Shown piece by piece: positions 55,805 through 64,000 of a stretch of 64,000 nucleotides of DNA; within the stretch, counting starts at the first letter, position 1; each line of letters opens with the position of its first letter. Under the pieces are notes generated by a model. That model did not search any database. It saw only the letters and a list, made by a program, of their open reading frames with translations, and was not told where the DNA came from. The position numbers were made by a program, and so were the translations under genes. This stretch comes from Diplonema papillatum (lineage: Eukaryota; Euglenozoa; Diplonemea; Diplonemida; Diplonemidae), in contig JAPJBO010000491.1 in the NCBI GenBank assembly GCA_030068145.1, positions 1 through 64,000 of the forward strand, read 5' to 3'.

Positions 55805-57655
55805 TCACCGTGTACGCGGCGCGATGGAGGGGCCACTCTCCACGCGGGACTTGGCCAGTCCTTGCGCTGTCTGCCGCAGGGGTGCCCGGTGGCTAGCCGG
55901 ATCTTGCGTCGGAACCCCTGCGCTCGCTGTGGCGCGGCTTGGCGGTCCCCAATTCCGTTTTTCTACGGTCGTTGGGGTACCTGGTGATCGTCCAGTCTGG
56001 GCGAGTCCGGTTGAACCGGCAGACTGTGGCAAGGGTACGATCACGCCGCTCAACTCACTCGGGGAGACACCCTCCACAAGCGACCGGCTTGCGACCGGTC
56101 TGGGAGAGTGCCTCGGGTGAGGTTGCTGCTGCACCTGGGTGTTTTGGGCGCTCTTGCTCAGGCTGGGGTCCTGAAGGCGGGCTTTTTTGGGGCAGTATTT
56201 CTCACCCAGGAGTATGGAGCAGGGGGGGTCTTTTCGCTTCAGCCGGGGCGGTGGCTGATGGGCGGCGATTATTATTATTTCTGGGGGGGAGGGAGCCTTT
56301 TTCGGGGGGGGCGGTGGTGGCTGGTCGTCCCCCGGGGGGCGCGGTTTTTTCAAGAGTTGTGGGTTGCTCAGTCCCACCGGGGGGTCTTTTCTCTTGAGTG
56401 CCTGCGGGTTTGTTTCTGGTGCTGGTGCGTTTTTCGGGGGGAGTGGCTCTCGTTTTGGGGGAGGTGCCTGCGGGTTTGTTTCGGGTGCTGAGGCGTTTTT
56501 CGGGGGGGGGAGCTCTCGTTTTTGGGGGGGTGCCTGTGGGTTTGTTTCGGATGCAGGTGCGTTTTTCGGGGGGGGTGGCTCTCGTTTTTGGGGGGGTGCC
56601 TGCGGGTTTGTTTCGGGTGCTGAGGCGTTTTTCGGGGGGGGGAGCTCTCGTTTTTGGGGGGGTGCCTGTGGGTTTGTTTCGGATGCTGAGGCGTTTTTCG
56701 GGGGGGGGAGCTCTCGTTTTTGGGGGGGTGCCTGTGGGTTTGTTGGTGGTTGGCGTTTTTCGGGGGGCTGGGGGGTTTTCGCGGCTGCCTGCAGCTTGAG
56801 CGCCTGTGTGTGTGGATTGGGGCCTTTTGGTAGCCCTTGCTTTTTTGGTGGGGGTCGACCTTTTCCGGGGGGATCCAGGGGCTTCGAGGTGGCCGGGGCG
56901 GTCTCCCCCTTGCGGACCTGCGGCTTTGGGGTTGGACCGGCCGGTGGCAGCGGCGGCACGACCGACGAGGATGGCCCATCCTCGACCCCCAACGGGTCCC
57001 GCTTGGTCCCCATCGACCGCGGTCTCTGCCTGTACGGCTCGGACGGGGTTGCCCTCGGGGGTGCGCATCGCCAGCCGTCGCGCGACGACGCCGTGCCCGC
57101 CCTGCCTGCTTCGAGTGGCTTGAGGATGTCCTTCCTCGTCGCCTCTGCCTCCTCGACCTGCATGTTGGTGTCGTGTTGGATTGGGGGGTGCTGTGAGGGG
57201 CCTCGGATCCCGCTCCCTGTTGCCCCAGTACCCGCCCTCGAGTCCACTTGACTCGGTCCCCTCTTGGGGTTCGCCTTTCCAGCCTGCCTTGGGCGCAGGG
57301 GAGCCACCCGCACTCCCGCTGCCGTTCCGGCCGCGGCGTGCTGGGGGGGCTGGGGTGCTACTGTTTCTTTGGGGGGTGCGGGTGGCACTGGGGGTGTTGC
57401 CGTTGAGGGGGGGACTTCGCCTTCCCGTCGCGTCGCCTTCGGTCGCTCGACGTCAGCCTGCGCGCCGTCCGAGGCCGGCATCTCCTCGTCTTCCGGGACG
57501 GCTGCTTGCTTCTCCGGGGGCGTCCGCCCCGGCGCACCCTCCGTGTCCCCAAGGAGGGAGCCACCCTCCCCAGGGACACAGAGAATGCGCTCCTCCGGCG
57601 CTGCTGCGGGCCCTGCCGTCTGTCCGGCCGCCGCTGGTGAGCCCCCCCTAGGCAT
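55805..57655 (-). CDS. Proline-rich protein with 22-residue repeats, probably element-encoded
   Basis: 616 residues from the ATG at 57655 (MPRGGS); the frame is open upstream only through decamer repeats. It is rich in Pro, Lys and Ala throughout. Five 22-residue repeats (TNPQAPPQKRELPPPKNASA plus a two-residue spacer) occupy about 56400-56745, encoded by 66-bp tandem DNA units with G runs. No folded domain, signal peptide or membrane segment is recognised. The start context (MPRG after CGGATGTATGCC) recurs in opposite orientation at 58655, so this looks like ORF1 of an element family. It may instead be a disordered host protein. Confidence 0.4.
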   Translation of the reverse strand: MPRGGSPAAAGQTAGPAAAPEERILCVPGEGGSLLGDTEGAPGRTPPEKQAAVPEDEEMPASDGAQADVERPKATRREGEVPPSTATPPVPPAPPKETVAPQPPQHAAAGTAAGVRVAPLRPRQAGKANPKRGPSQVDSRAGTGATGSGIRGPSQHPPIQHDTNMQVEEAEATRKDILKPLEAGRAGTASSRDGWRCAPPRATPSEPYRQRPRSMGTKRDPLGVEDGPSSSVVPPLPPAGPTPKPQVRKGETAPATSKPLDPPGKGRPPPKKQGLPKGPNPHTQALKLQAAAKTPQPPEKRQPPTNPQAPPQKRELPPPKNASASETNPQAPPQKRELPPPKNASAPETNPQAPPQKREPPPPKNAPASETNPQAPPQKRELPPPKNASAPETNPQAPPPKREPLPPKNAPAPETNPQALKRKDPPVGLSNPQLLKKPRPPGDDQPPPPPPKKAPSPPEIIIIAAHQPPPRLKRKDPPCSILLGEKYCPKKARLQDPSLSKSAQNTQVQQQPHPRHSPRPVASRSLVEGVSPSELSGVIVPLPQSAGSTGLAQTGRSPGTPTTVEKRNWGPPSRATASAGVPTQDPASHRAPLRQTAQGLAKSRVESGPSIAPRTR

Positions 57656-57659
57656 ACAT

Positions 57660-57795
57660 CCGATACGACTCGTATTCTCGCATATTCTCGTATTGGGGGG
57701 TCGCGGCCCCGATTCTCGCAAAATTCTCGCATATTCTCGCAATTCTCGCATGATTCTCGCATATTCTCGCACGTGCGAGAATATGCGAGAATGAG
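57660..57795. repeat. ATTCTCGCAT decamer repeats with a 40-bp perfect palindrome
   Basis: About ten copies of ATTCTCGCAT-like decamers. Positions 57753-57792 form a perfect 40-bp palindrome centred on GCACGTGC. Confidence 0.85.
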
Positions 57796-57839
57796 ATAAC
57801 TCACAGTACAGCATGCTTGAACATATGAGAAACCGGCAG

Positions 57840-58555
57840 GAATCAACGTTTTAGGTCATCTCCGAGGCTTCCGCGGCATATTTTGCCGCCACTGGGCCTC
57901 CGAACTTCTCAAGCTGCTGCTTTCTCTGTGTAGTGAACTTTCCTTTCCTCCTCTGCCTTCACTGCCACAGTTCGTTTTGTGTGTTCGTGGAAACAGGCTT
58001 TCAAGCTGTTTATGAACTCGGGAACCGAATTTGCTTGTGCTTTTAGCGTTATTTGAGGATTAGGTCTCCTTGACTCGCTGTCGCTGGGCTCGCTAGATGC
58101 CAAGGGCTCGCGGACGTACCTGCGGACCGTTGCCATCCAGAGAGCCTGCAACCTAATAATGCACCTGCAAACGGCCCCGAGGCCAATATTCAAAAAGCCG
58201 GTGCCTCCTAAGTCAGCGGCAACTGAATGGTACCCGCCAGCTTCACGAAACGAGCTGTGGCAGAGGAAATCGTAGAAGAAAACACAAGAAGCTGCAGCGG
58301 AGAAGTTGCAGGCACGGCGGTGGACGGAGCACTTGTTGTGAAGCATGGTTTCGACCATTATTCAAGCATTGAAAGCAATACCATGGAGCAACCAGAGTTG
58401 TTGTTGACAACATAGTGTGTTGAGGTGTCCTTGTCTTGAAAGCAGGACACAATGCCAGCTACAAAGCTGCAGTTGGCATAGCCTTATTTCGTTCTTTTGC
58501 TGGTATTGCTGTCGGAGCCTCGAATACGGGTCAAATACATGGTTCTTGAGTGGTT
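57840..58555. other. Segment between decamer arrays, no recognised gene
   Basis: Minus-strand ORFs to 149 codons (57909-58358) lack recognisable domains. The segment is bounded on both sides by ATTCTCGCAT repeats. Confidence 0.4.
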
Positions 58556-58559
58556 TACA

Positions 58560-58660
58560 CATTCTCGTATTTCACTCGTATCATTCTCGCATGCGAGAAT
58601 ATGCGAGAATTTCATGCGAGAATGCGAGAATCATTCTCGCATACGAGTCGGATCGGATGT
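58560..58660. repeat. ATTCTCGCAT decamer repeats, right block
   Basis: Decamers in both orientations (ATTCTCGCATGCGAGAATAT). It ends at ACGAGTCGGATCGGATGTAT, matching in inverse the sequence next to the left block. Confidence 0.85.
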
Positions 58661-59060
58661 ATGCCTAGGGGGCACCGCTGGACTTCCCTCCCTGACCCCC
58701 GAAGGCCGGTGCAGGAAGTCGCTCTGCCTAGCAAAAGGGTGGTAGAGCCGAACCCCTCCGCCCCCCTGGGTGTGTGTGTTGGTGGTGGTGGTGTGCATGC
58801 CGGGTGCCCTTGGTCCGGCATGCGTGTGGTCGGTCGTGACGGCTGGCCCGCTACAGCTCGCACGTGACCCGGGTGGGTGGTGAGGGGGGGGACTCGGGGG
58901 ATCGGCTCTACCCCCCCAGTGATCGGCATCACTTCCCCTTGCACCTGCCCCCGAGGGGCAGCTTGGGCGCCGGGCGCTCGTCCCTCATCTCCCTGTTCTC
59001 CCTGCCCCCCCTCCTGTGGTTGTTCGTCATTCGGGGGGGGGTCGTTGTATAATGGTTTAG
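58648..59060 (+). mobile_element. 5'-end fragment of the element encoding the proline-rich ORF (putative)
   Basis: It begins like the inverse of 57655-57670 (CGGATGTATGCCTAGGGGG), giving MPRG and then a different short reading frame of about 70 codons. Near 59007 it has CCTCCTGTGGTTGTTCGTCA, which recurs at 60168 inside the polyglutamine ORF. It is probably a truncated or rearranged relative. Confidence 0.35.
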
Positions 59061-59700
59061 CTTGAAGGGTGTTGGAAAGGTTGAAAAAGGTTTTGGGGGT
59101 CACCGTCGGTTTGTATTTTTATTTTTTTCTGTATATTTTTTTTGGGGGGGTAATTATTTTTTCGGGGGTTCGCGTAACCCTTCTTTTCCGGAAGATAACG
59201 TTATCTTTTCTTTTCTCTCTGGCGCTCTTTTTCTCTCTATCTCTCTCTTTGGCTAGCAAAGCGACTATTGCGACCGACACCACGACCACACCCGTAATGA
59301 ATGTGATCAAGGGCCCCCCACGTTCTACATGTTGAGCAGGGGTTGCCATGTAGCCCGTACCGGTCTAAGCCTTCATTGCAGCTTCCATAAGCACCCCCGT
59401 TGGGACGGGTCCGACGGTCCGTTAGTCATCAGCGACATCGGGCGGGAAAAAGTAAATAAAAAGAAAGGGGAAAAATGGGGGTGTGGGTGGATAAGCTCGT
59501 GGTAGGTTGTTCGGAAATAAGTACAACCTCAAACTACGCCTAGCACAGGGCCAGGCGGCATATACGTGCCTTCATCCTCTCATGTTAGTGTGCGTTCACT
59601 CGTACAGACACTTCGAGTTTTTCCCGTTAGTCAGGGTAAACGGGTGCGGAGTGAAATATAGACCAGCCAGCAATCAAGAATCCGATGAGGCTCAAACGAC
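59061..59700. other. Intergenic, nothing recognised
   Basis: Pyrimidine-rich runs (59200-59250) and short ORFs only. Confidence 0.4.
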
Positions 59701-59705
59701 GCGGA

Positions 59706-60608
<903 letters not shown>

Positions 60609-60609
60609 A

Positions 60610-62042
60610 CAATTCGATTATTGATACGAAAAAGAACGATGGCAGCGGTTTAACCGGAAGTTAAACGGGTGGCTTAGAGGTCTCCGGGGGCTGGGAGTCG
60701 GGTGGTGAAAAACGGATGTAAACATTTGCACACACTTTAGGCACCAGGGAAAGCCTGCTACACGGGAGCCAAGCTTCACGTGTTCGGCGGTACTGCAGAG
60801 CCACGGGCCTACGGGTCAAGTGGCTACCGATTTCCCAAACTAAAGCATCAAGGCGTGGCGCACCTTGGGGCTTGGCGCTTGCGCTGAACACAAGCTCGTC
60901 GAGACGGTCAGCCACAGGGCAGAGCGGACGGGGTTGTTGTTCGAACATGCGATTGGGTGGATGGCCTGGCCACACTGAATTATCCACCTGGTCCCCCCGG
61001 AGGAATTCCTCCGGGGCATTTTTCAGCACCTTTTTTTTTTGAGGAATTCCTCCGGTTTTTTCCTAGTGGGAGCACTGTGCAACAGGGGTGGTACATCGGG
61101 CTCTGGGAAGGCAGCCCGGAAACAGATATTGGGTTTCCAGCACGGTATTCTGGGTGGTGCCATGCAAATGCTGACGAGTTGCCCCATCGAAGAGCCCACC
61201 ACGATGTACCACCACCACTTTCCAATTCCAACAGCGAGGCGGGTAGACCAGCTAAAAACCAACCGCTGCCGCGCTTCCACGACCGCGTTTTCACGACCAC
61301 TTCGAACATGCGATTGGGAACACTGAATTCTCCACCTGCAAGGTAACACTCGTCAAGCGAAAGATGATTGTGCTAGCCACTGCTGCCGGGGCTTTTAATC
61401 GTGAAGGTTCCCACTTCAGCCGAGAATCCTTGCTACGAAAGCCGAAAATAAGAACGCGCAAGCAAGACGGGACAGCTGGGAAGACCCAAACCCCTCGATC
61501 AACCGTTCTTTTTTTTTTTTTTTTTTTTCCTTTTCGAGTTTTCTCAAATCCCACAGGGAAGTGGCTTCCCATCGCGAACCCTTGAAAGAAAAGAAAGATC
61601 GGGGGATGCTGTTGAAGACCGTGATCCAGGGTACCCATCAGGAACTCTTCGCGAAAACACTCGAGAGGGATGCCCGGCGATGTTGTCTCTGGGTCTTGAG
61701 CCCGAACGTATGTAGGTGAAGCACAGGTGACGCAATGGAATCTATCCAGAAAAGAAATGCGTAGTTTTGTTGTTGTGAAAGTCACAACGTGAGCAGCTGC
61801 AGAGCATCTTGGTGGTGTGCAGCTTCTTTCACACCAAAGAAAAAGGTTTCGGGTGGCGCAGCCTGTGTCACCTGAGTTTCCACGGCAAAGATACTTTGGG
61901 AGGATCACCATCGATATTCTTCGACGGAGGCAGAGAAACTTACTTCAACTAATACGCGGATTTTTTCCCCCTGTTCGGTCAGGGTATTATGAGCGAATTG
62001 GCCTGCCTCCCTTGAAAACGACCTGAGCTCGATTTCTACACT
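60610..62042. other. Gene-poor, with duplicated EcoRI-like palindromes
   Basis: CCGGAGGAATTCCTCCGG, a perfect 18-bp palindrome, lies near 60999, with GAGGAATTCCTCCGG again near 61041. CGAACATGCGATTGGG...CACTGAATT...TCCACCTG occurs near 60943 and 61304. T runs lie at 61509-61528. No supported gene. Confidence 0.45.
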
Positions 62043-62356
62043 TTGATCAAACTCACACTAATCTGAAACGATTACACTGGGGGCACAGCCAGCGGGCACA
62101 GCGACGGAGTAGGCAGAAAAGCTCGGGCTGGTGTGGAACGCCGACTTCGGAGACCTTCAGGACGCGAGCGGCAAAAGCCTGCTGCACTCTCGTGTAGCAT
62201 TGATCAAACTCACACTAATCTGAAACGATTACACTGGGGGCACAGCCAGCGGGCACAGCGACGGAGTAGGCAGAAAAGCTCGGGCTGGTGTGGAACGCCG
62301 ACTTCGGAGACCTTCAGGACGCGAGCGGCAAAAGCCTGCTGCACTCTCGTGTAGCA
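62043..62356 (-). repeat. 157-bp tandem duplication, two units, with a possible ORF 3' end
   Basis: Units 62043-62199 and 62200-62356 are almost identical. On the minus strand each encodes CYTRVQQAFAARVLKVSEVG and about 30 further residues to a stop. The frame continues upstream only in the outer unit (to 62390 and beyond). It may be the 3' end of a gene duplicated in place; the protein is not recognised. Confidence 0.6.
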
Positions 62357-62389
62357 GGCTTTCCCTGGTACCTGAACCTTGACGAAGAT

Positions 62390-62590
62390 AATGAAGGTCG
62401 CCAGCGAAGCTGTCGAAGAGGCCGGAGCTGGGCAGCTGCTTCCCGGTCGGCGGCTCGACAAAGTCGGATCGCTGCGCACCGTCGTCGTACCCCTGGGTAC
62501 GAACCGCGCCCGCGGGTACAGAGACGATGCTCGTGCTCGCGTCGCAGCGAACAGGCACGCCTTCAATGGTGAGGCCTGGTTGACTGCAAG
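62390..62590 (+). pseudogene. LINE ORF2 fragment related to LINE-A
   Basis: The plus strand reads LLPGRRLDKVGSLRTV and, after a variable part, HAFNGEAW. These match LPGRKLEKIGSLRTV and HEFNGEAW in the C-terminal third of LINE-A ORF2. It is a short internal fragment of a relative, diverged in between. Confidence 0.65.
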
Positions 62591-62599
62591 GTGACGAAT

Positions 62600-63265
62600 T
62601 CTACGAGGATGATGAAAGCGGCATCGCCGGAAATGGCGCACGACAACGCGGAGATGGGGGCCGGAGGCTGTGATGACAAATGTGCGCGCAGCGGCGAAGC
62701 TTTGGGGAGAAGACAGCGCCTGTACCCGAGCACATTCGATCCTTTCCCTCCCGATACGTGGGGAATACGTCATCCCCCTCCTCCCACCCCGCGGAAGTCC
62801 GGCCGTCTTCTCTCGAGCTGGGTGAGCCGCCGCCCTCTTATCACTGTCCTGAGAGCGTGGCGGTCGTCTCCCTTGCTTCTGCCGCCGAGTGGTCACCGTC
62901 GATTCCGAACAACTTTTTTTCTGAGGTTAAAACCAGGGCATTAGCTTGGTTTCCGGCACATTTTCCAAGTTTGGACCGCTAACGGCTTTCTGCGTCCTCA
63001 CTGAGGAGTGGGCTCGACACAGCGCGACGTATCTTCACTATCTTCACGACAATGCTGGGCCCTGAGTGCCTCGGATTGCACATTGGCCACCTCTGCCGGG
63101 GGCCTGGGGGATGCAGTGCCATTTATTTTCTTCTTTTCCCCCGCCGGCTTTTCCAAAATTAGGACTGACGGTCCGCGTGTGGATACAGAAGCTAGTACCC
63201 TGGGGGGGTTAAAACATAAAAAAGGAATTGCCGACTTCTCACGCTATCTTCTGTCTCTCTCTTTC
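62600..63265. other. 3' flank of the right-edge gene, nothing recognised
   Basis: No domain-bearing ORF. A CTCTCTTTCTCTCT run near 63255 lies within the next gene's end. Confidence 0.4.
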
Positions 63266-63269
63266 TCTC

Positions 63270-63912
63270 TCAGGCTTGCTTTTTCGCTTGCGGCTGCGAC
63301 TCTTCGCCGTCGTCCCTCGGCCGTTTTTGTGGCTGGGGTGTGCCAACGGAGAGGAGCTTAAGGTGCAGGTAGCTGAATGTTGGCGTGTGGAGGTTGGCGC
63401 AAAGGGTTGATGCTGCGTGCGTCGTGAGCTCGTTGGATGAGCAGAGCAGCGCGGTGCGGATGGCGGACGTCTCGATGGACCCCTTGCAGGAGAGGTCGAA
63501 GTAGGAGAAGGAGTGCACGATCTCCGCGGGGAGGGGCGCCTGGACCAGGGTCTTTGCGACGGAGTCGGATTCGAGCTCGGATTTGCTTTCCTCCTCGTCT
63601 TGCTTCGCCCAATCTGCACGCATCGTCTGCTCCCGCTCGGCGAAGGCCGCCGTCAGGGCCCTGCTGCCGGCCACCCACGCCGCGTGCGCTTCGTCCGCCT
63701 CTTCCGCGGTCAAACCCTCGCTCGCGTCGGCGCGCTCCTTCGCGGCTTTGCTCTCGGCCGCGATCAGCTCCTCCTTCAGCGCCGCCAGCTGCCCCTCTCG
63801 CGCCGCCCGCGCCGCGGCCACCCGCCGGCTCCGCTCGTGCTTCTCGCGGTTCACCTCGTTGATGGCGTCGGAGCAGCTTCGCAAGAACGACCGCACGACA
63901 ACCGATGCGTAC
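63270..63912 (-). CDS. C-terminal exon of a charged, EF-hand-like protein (possibly CCAR/SLS family)
   Basis: Reads from a likely splice acceptor (ACACAG at 63918-63913) to a stop at 63270. There is no ATG at its start, so it is a 3' exon of a gene running off the right edge. About 110 residues form an Ala/Glu/Arg-rich coiled coil, followed by HSFSYFDLSCKGSIETSAIR, which resembles the single degenerate EF-hand of CCAR1/CCAR2 and plant SHORT LIFE proteins (F-x-Y-F-D-x4-G-x-I). The basic, acidic-patched tail ends QPQAKKQA. Those relatives act in transcription and splicing. The family call rests on one motif and the coiled-coil context. Confidence 0.4.
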
Positions 63913-64000
63913 CTGTGTGCGCGATAGTGGAAATAGCTGAGCCGCAGCTCTTGAAGAAGAGGAAGCGTGAAAACAAGTTATTTGTGGACGCACGACAACC

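Noticed and set aside
56364..57251. Gly/Phe-rich plus-strand ORF opposite the proline-rich ORF
   Set aside because: It is the complement of the 66-bp repeat. The minus frame is longer and has a matching start in another copy; neither is certain.

Overview
This window looks like a repeat-rich nuclear chromosome segment of a protist, most likely an alga or a relative such as an alveolate or stramenopile. The evidence is a GT-AG spliced gene, LINE, DIRS-like and hAT elements, several kilobases of satellite DNA, long microsatellites and few host genes. No rRNA, no complete tRNA, no CRISPR and no bacterial operon was seen. The exact organism cannot be read from the sequence.

Layout. 1-8600 is a graveyard of DIRS-like retroelements (gag, tyrosine recombinase (YR), RT/RNase H and terminal repeats in both orientations), a second broken YR gene and a 960-bp segmental duplication carrying an ankyrin exon and a zinc-knuckle exon. 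8600-15670 is gene-poor, with minisatellites, fold-back repeats and a hAT relic. 15671-22340 is an apparently intact LINE (LINE-A, two ORFs, minus strand). 22341-26600 is gene-poor. 26620-30502 is a hAT transposon with unusually long inverted termini and an open transposase. 31360-32770 holds tandem repeats and (TG)n tracts. 32767-40281 is a second LINE (LINE-B, minus strand), open except for one frameshift in ORF2.

40700-52257 is the main host locus. A 502-aa conserved protein of bacterial/algal type is encoded on the minus strand in two exons split by an 8,977-bp intron. That intron holds a DIRS-like element flanked by oppositely oriented arrays of a 31-bp satellite, a LINE-A fragment and further minisatellites. 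A second host gene (gamma-glutamylcyclotransferase/AIG2-like) is at 54271-54807 on the minus strand. 55800-60610 holds a proline-rich repeat protein ORF and a polyglutamine/zinc-finger ORF, probably element-derived. The right edge has the C-terminal exon of a possible CCAR/SLS-like gene.

Points that stand out. (1) Unrelated genes (the 502-aa gene, the AIG2-like gene, the hAT transposase and perhaps a fourth ORF) are each followed by tandem copies of their own 3' end, variably truncated at the 5' side and more decayed with distance where several copies exist. (2) Both LINEs abut, at their 5' end, the 3' tail of an earlier copy of a related LINE, suggesting insertion into their own tail repeats. 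(3) The DIRS-like elements have the order gag-YR-RT/RNase H, a gag/YR junction made of a single UGA in a context shared by two copies, and an RT active-site box reading xDN instead of xDD. (4) The LINEs carry extra domains: an N-terminal OTU protease in both, a triple Cys/His repeat in LINE-A, and a Tudor/Agenet-like ORF1 tail plus RNase H in LINE-B.
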